Assembly: GCF_036884845.1 (NCBI RefSeq)
Contig: NZ_CP145732.1
Span: 868,001 to 932,000, forward strand
DNA from: Pseudomonas sp. MAG733B
Lineage (GTDB): Bacteria; Pseudomonadota; Gammaproteobacteria; Pseudomonadales; Pseudomonadaceae
Direction: 5' to 3'
DNA: 64,000 nt
Below are positions 12,100 through 20,497 of the stretch, one piece after another. The notes below the pieces were generated by a model. The model did not search any database. It was not told the origin of the DNA and saw nothing but the letters and a program-made list of their open reading frames with translations. Position 1 is the stretch's first letter; each line of letters starts with the position of its first letter. A program made the position numbers and the translations under genes.

Positions 12100-12128
12100 T
12101 AGGACTGAGTTTAGTCTTAATTCAGTCC
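12100..12128 (-). promoter_or_regulatory. Putative autoregulatory operator of the toxin-antitoxin operon
   Basis: AGGACTGA (12100-12107) and its exact reverse complement TCAGTCCT (12121-12128) flank 13 bases that contain a further AGTC match. The dyad ends about 24 bases before the antitoxin ATG, where Phd-type operators usually lie. The binding protein is inferred. Confidence 0.5.
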
Positions 12129-12279
12129 TGAGTCAGGTCGAGCCGACCAGCGATTTCTGCGGAGGGAGTGATACCGCAATCGCGAGCAGGCCCACAGTGG
12201 ATTTGTGAACACCACAGATCAAATGTGGGAGTGAGCCTGCTCCGGGCGGCGTTCCGGCGATGAGGCGGGGGAGTGCAGC

Positions 12280-14172
12280 TTAAATTCTGAAACTACCCAC
12301 CAACTGCTTCAGCCGCGCCGCCTGCTGCTCAAGATCCGCACACGCACGCAAGGTCGACTGCAGGTTCTCCACGCCTTCCTGGTTCAGCGTGTTGATCTCG
12401 GTGATGTCGACGTTGATCGATTCCACCACGGCCGTTTGCTCTTCGGTGGCTGTGGCGACCGACTGGTTCATGCCGTCGATCTCACCGATGCGCTGGGTCA
12501 CGCTGCCAAGACGCTCGCCGGCCTGGTTGGCGATGCCGACACTGCTTTCGCTCTGGCGCTGACTGTCGGTCATGGTGCTCACCGCTTCGCGGGCGCCGAC
12601 TTGCAGTTCTTCGATCATCTTCTGCACTTGCTGCGCCGAATCCTGGGTGCGGTGGGCGAGGTTGCGCACTTCATCGGCAACCACCGCAAAACCACGTCCG
12701 GCTTCACCGGCGCGGGCGGCTTCGATGGCGGCGTTGAGCGCCAGTAGGTTGGTCTGCTGGGAGATGCTGGTGATCACTTCCAGAATCTGCCCGATATTGA
12801 CCGTGTTGCTGTTGAGCGTTTCGATATTGCCGCACGAGTCGCTGATCTTCGCCGAGAGCTGTTGCATCGCCGCGATGGTTTTATCCACCACCTGCTGACC
12901 GTCTTCAGCGAGGCTGCGCGCGTCGCTGGAGTGTTGCGAGGCGAGGGCGGCGTTCTGCGCGATTTCCTGGGCGGCGGCGCCGAGCTGGTTGATTGCGGCG
13001 GCGACGCTGCTGGTGCGCGAGGCTTGCTGGTCGGAGTTGAACATCGACGAGTTGGAGGCAGCCACCACGCGCAGCGCCACTTCGTTGACCTGGCCGGTGG
13101 CCGAGGACACTTCGATGATGGAGGTGTGAATACGCTCGACGAAACGGTTGAACGACAAGCCCAAAGCGCCGAATTCATCGTGGCCGTGGATGGTCAGGCG
13201 TTTGGTCAGGTCGCCTTCACCTTCGGCGATGTCGTGCATGGCGCGGCCCATGGTCAGCAGCGGCTGCATCAGCAAGTTGATCAGCATGCCCAGCAACGCA
13301 ATGATGATCACCACCGCAATCACCATGGCAATGATCGCCGAGGTGCGGAATTCGCTGAGCATCGAGAACGCGGTGTCCTGGTCGAGCACCAGTGCCACAT
13401 ACCAATCCGCCGACGGCACGCCGTTGACGTGGGTGAAGGAGATGAACTGGCGCTTGCCGTCGATCTCGACCTCTTTCATGCCCGGGCTGACTTTCGGCGC
13501 ACCGTTGGAGTAGGCCTCGGTCAGGTTCTTGAGCACCAGTTTGCTGTCCGGATGGATAAGGATCTTGCCATCGGCGCTGACAATGAACGCATGGCCGTGA
13601 CCGCCGAAGTTCAGCGAGTTGATGATCGCGCTGACGCTGGTCAGGTCGATGTCAGCACCGGCAACGCCGATCATCTGGCCCTGACGCTGTACCGGGGTCG
13701 CTACGGTGATCACCAGTTTGCCGGACGAAGCGGCGATGTACGGTTCGGTAACGATGGTCTGTTGCGCGCTGTTGGCCGCTTTGTACCAGCCACGTGCGCG
13801 TGGGTCGTAGTCCGGCGCGCGGTTGCCCGCCGGGATCGAGAACATCACGCCGTCCGCACCACCGAAGTAGCTCAGCTGGAAATTGCCGGTGTAGGCGGGC
13901 AGGTCGATGATCCGCTTCAGGCTGGCAGGGGCATTGCCGTCGGCGCTGACTTGCTGGGCCATCGACTGCAGCAACTGCATGCGGCTTTCCAGCCAGGTCT
14001 GGATGTTGCTGGTGGTCAGGCTGCCGAGTTCCTGCATCGAGGCCTCGGTGCTGCTGCGCAGGGTCTGGCGCTGGCGATAGTCGTTGAACAGGATGAAACA
14101 AGCGAATGCGACGGCCACCACGAGGGCGGCAGCCAGCAAGATCTTGTGGCTGAATTTCATGTTTCTGGTCAT
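12280..14172 (-). CDS. Amino-acid chemoreceptor, PctA/PctB-like (dCache MCP)
   Basis: Methyl-accepting chemotaxis protein of 630 aa, close to the length of P. aeruginosa PctA. Transmembrane helix 1 is at about residues 11-29. A periplasmic double-Cache domain runs to about 275, then helix 2, a HAMP domain, and a cytoplasmic helical hairpin with the conserved tip around [16 protein letters not shown]. The membrane-distal module carries [10 protein letters not shown], then TEPYI and VAGADID. This set of Tyr, Arg, Trp-Tyr and Asp positions matches the amino-acid-binding Cache motif, so free amino acids are the likely ligands. The frame is open to 14277, but Met codons at 14172 and 14160 directly precede the helix and are better starts. 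Confidence 0.88.
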   Translation of the reverse strand: MTRNMKFSHKILLAAALVVAVAFACFILFNDYRQRQTLRSSTEASMQELGSLTTSNIQTWLESRMQLLQSMAQQVSADGNAPASLKRIIDLPAYTGNFQLSYFGGADGVMFSIPAGNRAPDYDPRARGWYKAANSAQQTIVTEPYIAASSGKLVITVATPVQRQGQMIGVAGADIDLTSVSAIINSLNFGGHGHAFIVSADGKILIHPDSKLVLKNLTEAYSNGAPKVSPGMKEVEIDGKRQFISFTHVNGVPSADWYVALVLDQDTAFSMLSEFRTSAIIAMVIAVVIIIALLGMLINLLMQPLLTMGRAMHDIAEGEGDLTKRLTIHGHDEFGALGLSFNRFVERIHTSIIEVSSATGQVNEVALRVVAASNSSMFNSDQQASRTSSVAAAINQLGAAAQEIAQNAALASQHSSDARSLAEDGQQVVDKTIAAMQQLSAKISDSCGNIETLNSNTVNIGQILEVITSISQQTNLLALNAAIEAARAGEAGRGFAVVADEVRNLAHRTQDSAQQVQKMIEELQVGAREAVSTMTDSQRQSESSVGIANQAGERLGSVTQRIGEIDGMNQSVATATEEQTAVVESINVDITEINTLNQEGVENLQSTLRACADLEQQAARLKQLVGSFRI

Positions 14173-14451
14173 TGGATGAGCTACCGCAGGGATCTGGTCA
14201 ACGAAGAGGGGCAAACGCCACGGGCGTGGCTTTGCGTTGCGTTTTATGTCGACTGAGCGGCGCCAAAGATTAGACACTTTTGACTAAAACCGACGAAATG
14301 CCCGATAGCCGCACAAAGTGGCTGATTCTTGGAGAAATGGCAGACGAGCGGCCCAATAAATAGCGGGTCGGCGAGGGAACCAGATGGGGGTTTTCTCTTC
14401 TAAGGTTCTGCTTGGCAGCCATGCCAATCCCTTCGCCCCTGGAGTTACACC

Positions 14452-14706
14452 ATGTCGCTGCGATCCATCGCCCTGCTTTCGTTCTGCGTGTTGTTGGCTG
14501 CATGCAGCAAGGTCAATCAGGAAAACTACTCGAAGCTCTCGGCCGGCATGGCCAAGGCCGACGTGGAAACCTTATTGGGCAAACCCGCCGATTGTTCAGG
14601 CGCGCTCGGCATGTCCAGTTGCACCTGGGGCGACAAGAACAGCTTTATCAGCGTGCAGTACGCCGGTGACAAAGTGCTGATGTTTTCCGGCCAAGGCCTG
14701 AAGTAA
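14452..14706 (+). CDS. Small lipoprotein, BamE/DUF3862-like
   Basis: Short lipoprotein (84 aa) with a lipobox LLAAC and lipidated Cys18. The mature part, KLSAGMAKADVETLLGKPADC, resembles the first helix-turn of the SmpA/OmlA (BamE-like) fold found in many small outer-membrane lipoproteins. Two Cys in the mature part (ADCSGALGMSSC) could form a disulfide. It precedes the lipocalin gene by about 30 bases, suggesting cotranscription. Role unknown; BamE itself is normally encoded beside fur, so this is a paralogue. Confidence 0.72.
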   Translation: MSLRSIALLSFCVLLAACSKVNQENYSKLSAGMAKADVETLLGKPADCSGALGMSSCTWGDKNSFISVQYAGDKVLMFSGQGLK

Positions 14707-14737
14707 ACCGGGGCTACGCGCCCACGGGAGAAAAACA

Positions 14738-15307
14738 ATGAAGCGGTTATTGATGATTCTTTTTGCCGGCCTGGTACTGGCCGGCTGTGCCAGTTCTGGC
14801 CAGGATCCGTTGGCGCCGAAAACGGCCAACAGCGTCAACCTCAAGCGCTACCAGGGCACCTGGTACGAATTGGCGCGCTTGCCGATGTATTTCCAGCGCG
14901 ACTGCGCGCAATCCGAAGCTCATTACAGCCTGTTGCCCGACGGTAACGTCGCGGTGTTGAACCGCTGCCTGACAGCGCAGTGGCAATGGGAAGAGGTCAA
15001 GGGCACGGCTTATCCACAGGTGCCGGGCAAGACCGACAAGTTGTGGGTCGAGTTCGATACCTGGTTTTCCCGGCTGATTCCGGGCATTGCGAAGGGTGAG
15101 TACTGGGTGTTGTACGTCAGCGATGACTACAAGACGGCCATCGTCGGCGACCCGAGCCGCAAGTACCTTTGGTTGCTGTCGCGCACGCCGACCGTCAACG
15201 GTGTGGTGCGTGAAGAGTTGCTGAGCAAGGCGCGTCAACAGGGCTACGACACCACGCGGCTGATCTGGCGGGCGTCGGATACGCAGATGGCGAAAACCTC
15301 GAACTAG
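14738..15307 (+). CDS. blc: Bacterial lipocalin (Blc-like outer-membrane lipoprotein)
   Basis: Lipoprotein of 189 aa with lipobox LAGC (Cys17) and the lipocalin signature RYQGTWYELARLP. The later strands include GTAYPQVPGKTDKLWVEF, YWVLYVSDDYKTAIVG and YLWLLSRTP, as in E. coli Blc, which binds lysophospholipids and fatty acids at the outer membrane. RBS GGGAG lies about 8 bases before the ATG. It probably shares a transcript with the preceding small lipoprotein. A REPIN follows directly and separates it from the convergent hutF. Confidence 0.93.
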   Translation: MKRLLMILFAGLVLAGCASSGQDPLAPKTANSVNLKRYQGTWYELARLPMYFQRDCAQSEAHYSLLPDGNVAVLNRCLTAQWQWEEVKGTAYPQVPGKTDKLWVEFDTWFSRLIPGIAKGEYWVLYVSDDYKTAIVGDPSRKYLWLLSRTPTVNGVVREELLSKARQQGYDTTRLIWRASDTQMAKTSN

Positions 15308-15322
15308 CAGGCAGCCTCTAAC

Positions 15323-15418
15323 AAATGTGGGAGCGGGCTTGCTCGCGAAGGCGGACTGTCATTCAACATCTCTGTTGAATGTGACGTCCTCTTCGCGAAC
15401 AAGCCCGCTCCCACATTT
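15323..15418. repeat. REPIN (GTGGGAGCGGGCTTGCTCG family)
   Basis: Arms at about 15323-15350 and 15391-15418 start AAATGTGGGAGCGGGCTTGC, with one or two mismatches. The spacer contains a smaller ATTCAACA/TGTTGAAT dyad. It sits between convergent blc and hutF and could act as a shared 3' hairpin. Confidence 0.88.
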
Positions 15419-15427
15419 TGTTTTGCG

Positions 15428-16792
15428 TTAGCCCAGGAGATCGCGCAGGACCTGGGTGAACGCGCGGTTGCTCTCTTCTTCATCAGCATGCCGGCCATCA
15501 CGCACGACCCACTGCCCATTCACCAGCACATCGCGCACCTGTCGATCACCACCGGCAAACAACCAGCGATTCAAAATCCCGTCGCCACTGGCCGTTGCCA
15601 GATACGGATCGTTGCCGTCCAGCACCAGCCAATCCGCACGTTTGCCAACCTCCAACGCACCAATCGGCTGCCGCAACGCCTGCGCGCCGCCATCGAGCGC
15701 GGCATCAAACAGCGTGCGCCCGACTATCGGCTGATCCGCGCCATACAAGCGGTTGCGCCGCTGGTCACGCAGACGCTGGCCGTATTCCAGCCATCGCAAT
15801 TCTTCCACCACGCTCAACGACACATGGCTATCGGACCCGATGCCCATGCGCCCGCCCTGAGCGAGAAAATCCACTGCCGGGAATATCCCGTCGCCAAGGT
15901 TGGCTTCGGTGGTCAGGCATAGGCCGGCGATGGCGCGACTCTTGGCCATCAGCGTGACTTCTTCCGGGTTGGCGTGGGTCGCGTGGACCAGGCACCAGCG
16001 CTGATCGACGTCGACATTTTCGTACAGCCATTGCAGCGGACGGCGACCGCTCCAGGTCAGGCAGTCGTCGACTTCTTTTTGCTGTTCGGCGATGTGGATG
16101 TGCACCGGGCACTGCTTGTCGCTGGCCGCCAGCACTTCGCTGATCTGTTGCGGCGTGACCGCGCGTAGCGAGTGGAAGCAAAGCCCCAGAGCCTGCGCCG
16201 GTTGCTGCGCGAGGATTGGTTGCAGCCGCGATTGCAGCTTGAGGTAGTTTTCGGTGCTGTTGATGAAGCGGCGCTGGCCTTCGTTCGGTGTCTGGCCACC
16301 GAAACCGGAATGGCTGTAGAGCACCGGCAACAAGGTCAAACCGATACCGGCGGAACTGGCGGCCTGGCTGATGCGCAGCGCCAGTTCGGCCGGATCGGCG
16401 TAAGGCTGACCATTGAGGTCGTGGTGCACGTAGTGAAATTCCGCGACCGAGGTGTAACCGGCCTTGAGCATTTCGATGTACAGCTGACGGGCGATGACGC
16501 CGAGTTGTTCCGGGCTGATTTTTCCGACGAGGCGATACATCAAGTCGCGCCAGGTCCAGAAGCTGTCGTTCGGATTGCCCGCCACTTCCGCCAGCCCGGC
16601 CATGGCCCGCTGGAAGGCGTGGGAGTGCAGATTCGGCATGCCCGGCAGCAGCGGACCGCTCAACCGTTCGGCGTCATCTGCATGGGAATCGGCCCGGATA
16701 TGGGTCAATACGCCGTCGGCGCTGACCTCAAGACGTACATTGTTGGCCCATCCACTAGGCAGCAGCGCGCGTTCGGCAAAGAAGGCGGACAT
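15428..16792 (-). CDS. hutF: Formimidoylglutamate deiminase
   Basis: Amidohydrolase (454 aa) converting N-formimino-L-glutamate to N-formyl-L-glutamate plus ammonia, the first step of the two-step branch completed by HutG. The metal motif PNLHSHAFQRAM gives His56 and His58. CFHSLRAV, HIHIAEQQKEV, LVHATHANPEEV and IGSDSHVS supply the later metal and catalytic His/Asp residues, with the HutF-typical SLRAV in place of other amidohydrolase patterns. It is divergent from hutC over 107 bases carrying a HutC-type palindrome. On its strand TTTACC and TATATG with 17 bases between are a possible promoter that overlaps that palindrome. Confidence 0.96.
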   Translation of the reverse strand: MSAFFAERALLPSGWANNVRLEVSADGVLTHIRADSHADDAERLSGPLLPGMPNLHSHAFQRAMAGLAEVAGNPNDSFWTWRDLMYRLVGKISPEQLGVIARQLYIEMLKAGYTSVAEFHYVHHDLNGQPYADPAELALRISQAASSAGIGLTLLPVLYSHSGFGGQTPNEGQRRFINSTENYLKLQSRLQPILAQQPAQALGLCFHSLRAVTPQQISEVLAASDKQCPVHIHIAEQQKEVDDCLTWSGRRPLQWLYENVDVDQRWCLVHATHANPEEVTLMAKSRAIAGLCLTTEANLGDGIFPAVDFLAQGGRMGIGSDSHVSLSVVEELRWLEYGQRLRDQRRNRLYGADQPIVGRTLFDAALDGGAQALRQPIGALEVGKRADWLVLDGNDPYLATASGDGILNRWLFAGGDRQVRDVLVNGQWVVRDGRHADEEESNRAFTQVLRDLLG

Positions 16793-16818
16793 GGTTCAGC
16801 ACCCCATCGTGTGTTATT

Positions 16819-16828
16819 TGTATATACA
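16819..16828. promoter_or_regulatory. Putative HutC operator between hutF and hutC
   Basis: TGTATATACA is a perfect palindrome of the form TGTA-N2-TACA, the core of Pseudomonas HutC sites, and is followed by a further TATACA match. It lies about 27 bases before the hutF start and about 70 before hutC, so one bound dimer could repress both divergent units. Confidence 0.65.
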
Positions 16829-16899
16829 TATACAGACGTTTGCCTGCCCGGTAAACTCCGGCAAGCTAGCAACCCTATCCAAACGAACAAGGATTAACC

Positions 16900-17649
16900 G
16901 TGCCGACTCCGCCTCCAGTCTCTCCGTTGGCCGCGAACATGGGCGACAGTCCGGCGCCCTTGTACGCCCGCGTCAAACAAATGATCACCCAGCAAATCGA
17001 CAGTGGAAACTGGCCGCCGCACTACCGCGTTCCGTCGGAAAGCGAGCTGGTCAGCCAACTGGGCTTCAGTCGCATGACCATCAACCGCGCCCTGCGCGAG
17101 ATGACCGCCGATGGCCTGCTTGTGCGCATGCAAGGCGTCGGCACGTTCGTCGCTGAACCGAAAAGCCAGTCCGCCCTGTTCGAAGTGCACAACATCGCCG
17201 ACGAAATCGCCTCTCGCGGCCATCGCCACACCTGCAAGGTCATCACTCTTGAGGAAGAGGCCGCGGGCTCCGAGCGCGCCCTGGCCCTGGACATGCGCGA
17301 AGGGCAGAAGGTATTCCACTCGCTGATCGTGCATTTCGAAAATGACATTCCGGTGCAAATCGAAGACCGTTTCGTCAACGCGCTGGTGGCACCGGATTAC
17401 CTCAAGCAGGATTTCACCCTGCAAACGCCATACGCCTACCTGAACCAGGTCGCGCCGCTGACCGAGGGCGAGCATGTGGTCGAGGCGATCCTCGCCGAGT
17501 CGTCCGAATGCAAATTGCTGCAGATTGAAAAGGGCGAGCCGTGCCTGCTGATCCGTCGCCGCACCTGGTCCGGGCGTCAGCCGGTGACAGCCGCTCGCTT
17601 GATCCACCCCGGTTCCCGTCATCGCCTGGAAGGTCGCTTTCATAAATGA
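16900..17649 (+). CDS. hutC: Histidine utilisation repressor HutC (GntR family)
   Basis: GntR/HutC-subfamily repressor (249 aa) that responds to urocanate. The N-terminal winged helix (residues about 15-85) includes YRVPSESELVSQLGFSRMTINRALREM and the wing GVGTFVAEP. A UTRA ligand domain (about 95-235) ends in ARLIHPGSRHRLEGRF, a HutC-typical tail. The start is GTG with AAGGA 6 bases upstream. It overlaps hutD by 4 bases. Operators that fit its known consensus are seen before hutF/hutC and before hutU, indicating autoregulation and control of the whole pathway. Confidence 0.95.
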   Translation: MPTPPPVSPLAANMGDSPAPLYARVKQMITQQIDSGNWPPHYRVPSESELVSQLGFSRMTINRALREMTADGLLVRMQGVGTFVAEPKSQSALFEVHNIADEIASRGHRHTCKVITLEEEAAGSERALALDMREGQKVFHSLIVHFENDIPVQIEDRFVNALVAPDYLKQDFTLQTPYAYLNQVAPLTEGEHVVEAILAESSECKLLQIEKGEPCLLIRRRTWSGRQPVTAARLIHPGSRHRLEGRFHK

Positions 17650-18215
17650 GCAGTCTGAAAGTTTTACGCGCCAAAGATTACCCACGCATGCCGTGGAAAA
17701 ACGGCGGCGGCAGCACCGAAGAAATCACCCGCGACGCCGGCACCGGTCTGGATGGGTTTGGCTGGCGCCTGTCGATTGCCGACATTGGTGAGTCGGGCGG
17801 GTTTTCCACCTTCGCCGGTTATGAGCGAATCATCACCGTGTTGCAGGGTGATGGCATGAGCCTGTCGGTTGACGGTCAGAACACACGGTCACTGCTGCCG
17901 CTGGACCCGTTTGCCTTCAGTGGTGAGAGCAAGGTTTCCTGCACGTTGCTTGGCGGTCCGATTCGCGACTTCAATCTGATTTATGCGCCGCAGCGTTATG
18001 ACGCGCGGTTGCAGTGGTTGAGTGGCGAGCAGCGGTTCTTCAGCTCGGCGGGGACAGTGTTGGTGTTTAGTGTCAGCGAAACGCTGGAAGTGAAAGTCGG
18101 TAACAGTGCTTCGCAGCTTGGTCGGCATGATTGTTTGCAACTGGGCGGTAACACCGATCTGCTGGACGTATCCATCAATGGCGCATGCTGCGTGATTGAA
18201 CTGGCTGCACGCTGA
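17646..18215 (+). CDS. hutD: HutD family protein
   Basis: Cupin-like protein (189 aa) of the HutD family, with the characteristic N-terminal PRMPWKNGGGSTEEI and SIADIGESGGFSTF stretches. In P. fluorescens HutD is reported to act as a governor that limits hut expression, possibly by binding an intermediate; no enzyme activity is established. ATG overlaps the hutC TGA (ATGA), so the two are translationally coupled. A REPIN follows the stop. Confidence 0.93.
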   Translation: MSSLKVLRAKDYPRMPWKNGGGSTEEITRDAGTGLDGFGWRLSIADIGESGGFSTFAGYERIITVLQGDGMSLSVDGQNTRSLLPLDPFAFSGESKVSCTLLGGPIRDFNLIYAPQRYDARLQWLSGEQRFFSSAGTVLVFSVSETLEVKVGNSASQLGRHDCLQLGGNTDLLDVSINGACCVIELAAR

Positions 18216-18229
18216 TCCAAAATCCTTCC

Positions 18230-18331
18230 CTGTAGGAGCGAGCTTGCTCGCGAAAAACCAGAGGGCGCCGCTGGGCATCTGGTTTTACGCGTCATCGTTC
18301 ACGACCATCGCGAGCAAGCTCGCTCCTACAG
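18230..18331. repeat. REPIN (CTGTAGGAGCGAGCTTGCTCG family)
   Basis: Outer arms CTGTAGGAGCGAGCTTGCTC and its reverse complement enclose about 50 bases, immediately after hutD. It separates the hutCD transcript from the hutU control region. Confidence 0.88.
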
Positions 18332-18359
18332 AAAGATCGTTCCCCAAAGCGCACCACTT

Positions 18360-18405
18360 TGTTACCGAACGCCCCAGCGTGGCGCAAAACCCCGCTCAAG
18401 TAACA
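18360..18405 (+). promoter_or_regulatory. Possible enhancer-binding site upstream of hutU
   Basis: TTGTTAC (18359-18365) and GTAACAA (18400-18406) form a 7-base inverted repeat with 34 bases between the TGTTAC and GTAACA hexamers. Its right end is about 114 bases upstream of the -24 element before hutU, a normal upstream activator distance. The half-sites resemble the TGTTAC/GTAACA pattern described for CbrB, but the spacing here is longer than the N14 I recall for that protein. The region 18406-18517 shows no gene. Confidence 0.4.
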
Positions 18406-18517
18406 ACGCACACGTCCTCCACAAAATCCCTCCGAAAAATTTCATCTACGCCAGAACCCTTGTTTCAGGCGCTCTCCAGCCGTTTAAGAATTTTTCTTGA
18501 ATGCCCATCCAACAAGT

Positions 18518-18533
18518 TGGCCGCTTGATTGCA
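18518..18533 (+). promoter_or_regulatory. Sigma-54 (-24/-12) promoter of hutU
   Basis: TGGCCGCTTGATTGCA matches the sigma-54 pattern TGGCAC-N5-TTGCA. It keeps the exact GG-N10-GC spacing (GG 18519-18520, GC 18531-18532) and an intact TTGCA. Predicted transcription start is near 18544, inside the HutC palindrome. Sigma-54 control of hut genes through CbrB or NtrC is known in P. fluorescens. Confidence 0.72.
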
Positions 18534-18537
18534 TATG

Positions 18538-18551
18538 CTTGTATGTACAAG
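18538..18551 (+). promoter_or_regulatory. HutC operator of the hutU operon
   Basis: CTTGTATGTACAAG is a near-perfect palindrome (TGTA-N2-TACA with CT/AG flanks) and matches the Pseudomonas HutC consensus. It starts 6 bases after the -12 element and covers the predicted start site, so bound repressor would block initiation. Confidence 0.75.
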
Positions 18552-18682
18552 TAAAGACGTATGCGTATGAGTCACGAAGACTCAACCGTCGTCCACTGAT
18601 TCGCCGGTGTGCACTGATGCCCATCGGCTTGCTCGCCCACTGCCTGGGTTGGTTTTGGATTGATTGCTGAGGAGTTCTTTTC

Positions 18683-20350
18683 GTGACTAAATTTCGTGAC
18701 GTTGAAATCCGCGCTGCCCGCGGTAACAAGCTGACCGCCAAGAGCTGGCTGACCGAAGCGCCGCTGCGCATGCTGATGAACAACCTCGACCCGGAAGTCG
18801 CCGAGAACCCTAAAGAACTGGTGGTTTACGGTGGCATCGGTCGTGCGGCACGTAACTGGGAATGCTACGACAAGATCGTTGAAAGCCTGACCAACCTGAA
18901 CGACGACGAGACCCTGCTGGTGCAATCCGGCAAGCCGGTCGGCGTGTTCAAGACTCACACCAATGCACCACGCGTGCTTATCGCCAACTCCAACCTGGTT
19001 CCACACTGGGCGAGCTGGGAACACTTCAACGAACTCGACGCCAAAGGCCTGGCCATGTACGGCCAGATGACCGCCGGCAGCTGGATCTACATCGGCAGCC
19101 AGGGCATCGTCCAAGGCACCTACGAAACCTTCGTCGAAGCCGGTCGCCAACACTACAACGATGACCTGAAAGGCAAGTGGGTACTGACCGCTGGCCTGGG
19201 TGGCATGGGTGGCGCTCAGCCTCTGGCTGCAACCTTGGCCGGCGCTTGCTCGCTGAACATCGAATGCCAGCAGATCAGCATCGATTTCCGCCTGAAAAGC
19301 CGCTATGTCGACGAGCAGGCCACCGACCTCGACGACGCGCTGGCCCGCATCGACAAATACACCAAAGAAGGCAAAGCGATTTCCATCGCACTGCTGGGCA
19401 ACGCGGCTGAAATCCTCCCGGAACTGGTCAAGCGTGGCGTACGCCCGGACATGGTCACCGACCAGACCAGCGCCCACGACCCGCTCAACGGCTACCTGCC
19501 GGCCGGCTGGACCTGGGATCAGTACCGCGAACGCGCCAAGACTGAACCGGCCGCTGTAATCAAGGCCGCCAAGCAATCGATGGCCGTGCACGTTAAAGCC
19601 ATGTTGGACTTCCAGAAAATGGGCGTGCCGACCTTCGACTACGGCAACAACATCCGTCAGATGGCCCAGGAAGAAGGCGTGGAAAACGCATTCGACTTCC
19701 CAGGCTTCGTGCCGGCTTACATCCGTCCGCTGTTCTGCCGTGGCATCGGCCCGTTCCGTTGGGCTGCACTGTCGGGCAACGCTGAAGACATCTACAAGAC
19801 CGACGCCAAAGTCAAAGAGCTGATCCCGGACGACGCTCACCTGCACAACTGGCTGGACATGGCTCGCGAGCGCATCAGCTTCCAGGGTCTGCCGGCGCGT
19901 ATCTGCTGGGTTGGCCTGGGTCTGCGCGCCAAGCTCGGCCTGGCGTTCAACGAAATGGTTCGCAGCGGCGAGTTGTCGGCGCCAATCGTGATCGGCCGCG
20001 ACCACCTGGACTCCGGTTCGGTCGCCAGCCCGAACCGTGAAACCGAATCGATGCAGGACGGTTCCGACGCCGTGTCCGACTGGCCACTGCTCAACGCTTT
20101 GCTGAACACCGCAAGCGGCGCTACCTGGGTTTCCCTGCACCACGGCGGCGGCGTCGGCATGGGCTTCTCCCAGCACTCGGGCATGGTGATCGTCTGCGAC
20201 GGTACTGACGAAGCGGCCGAGCGTATCGCTCGCGTTCTGCACAACGACCCGGCGACCGGCGTTATGCGTCACGCCGATGCCGGTTACCAGATCGCGATCG
20301 ACTGCGCCAAGGAACAAGGGCTGAACCTGCCGATGATTACCGGCAAGTAA
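18683..20350 (+). CDS. hutU: Urocanate hydratase
   Basis: NAD-dependent lyase (555 aa) converting urocanate to 4-imidazolone-5-propanoate. The N-terminal [14 protein letters not shown], the nucleotide-binding [12 protein letters not shown] and the active-site stretch [11 protein letters not shown] (Cys about 408) are those of the family, and the length is normal. The start is GTG with GAGGAG about 8 bases upstream. Its leader is about 140 bases long from the predicted sigma-54 start, and HutC repression is predicted from the operator. First gene of the long catabolic operon or operon series running to hutG. Confidence 0.97.
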   Translation: MTKFRDVEIRAARGNKLTAKSWLTEAPLRMLMNNLDPEVAENPKELVVYGGIGRAARNWECYDKIVESLTNLNDDETLLVQSGKPVGVFKTHTNAPRVLIANSNLVPHWASWEHFNELDAKGLAMYGQMTAGSWIYIGSQGIVQGTYETFVEAGRQHYNDDLKGKWVLTAGLGGMGGAQPLAATLAGACSLNIECQQISIDFRLKSRYVDEQATDLDDALARIDKYTKEGKAISIALLGNAAEILPELVKRGVRPDMVTDQTSAHDPLNGYLPAGWTWDQYRERAKTEPAAVIKAAKQSMAVHVKAMLDFQKMGVPTFDYGNNIRQMAQEEGVENAFDFPGFVPAYIRPLFCRGIGPFRWAALSGNAEDIYKTDAKVKELIPDDAHLHNWLDMARERISFQGLPARICWVGLGLRAKLGLAFNEMVRSGELSAPIVIGRDHLDSGSVASPNRETESMQDGSDAVSDWPLLNALLNTASGATWVSLHHGGGVGMGFSQHSGMVIVCDGTDEAAERIARVLHNDPATGVMRHADAGYQIAIDCAKEQGLNLPMITGK

Positions 20351-20356
20351 TGCTTG

Positions 20357-20456
20357 CCCCTGTAGGAGCAAAGCTTGCTCGCGATAGCGATGTGTCAGCC
20401 AACGCAAATGTTGAATTTGCCGGCCTCATCGCGAGCAAGCTCAGCTCCTACAGGGG
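20357..20456. repeat. REPIN between hutU and the permease gene
   Basis: Outer arms CCCCTGTAGGAGC and GCTCCTACAGGGG, with inner GCTTGCTCGCGAT/ATCGCGAGCAAGC and a single-base A insertion on each side (AAGC, CAGC). It lies inside the presumed hut operon. Confidence 0.85.
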
Positions 20457-20472
20457 AATCACACCAACCCAG

Positions 20473-20480
20473 AATAACAA
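20473..20480 (+). promoter_or_regulatory. Possible Hfq/Crc (CA-motif) site before the permease
   Basis: AATAACAA fits the A-rich AANAANAA motif bound by Hfq/Crc for catabolite repression of translation. It lies 17 bases before the permease ATG at 20498, just upstream of the GAGG ribosome site. Motifs this short occur by chance, so confidence is limited. Confidence 0.35.
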
Positions 20481-20497
20481 TCCACAGAGGTTGAACC

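Noticed and set aside
12210..12250. REP element near the chemoreceptor 3' end (AATGTGGGAGTGAGCCTGCTCC)
   Set aside because: Only a degenerate half remains, without an inverted partner, so it was not listed as a feature.
18572..20407. 611-codon antisense frame opposite hutU
   Set aside because: The plus-strand urocanate hydratase is certain; the antisense product resembles no family and would run through the hutU leader.
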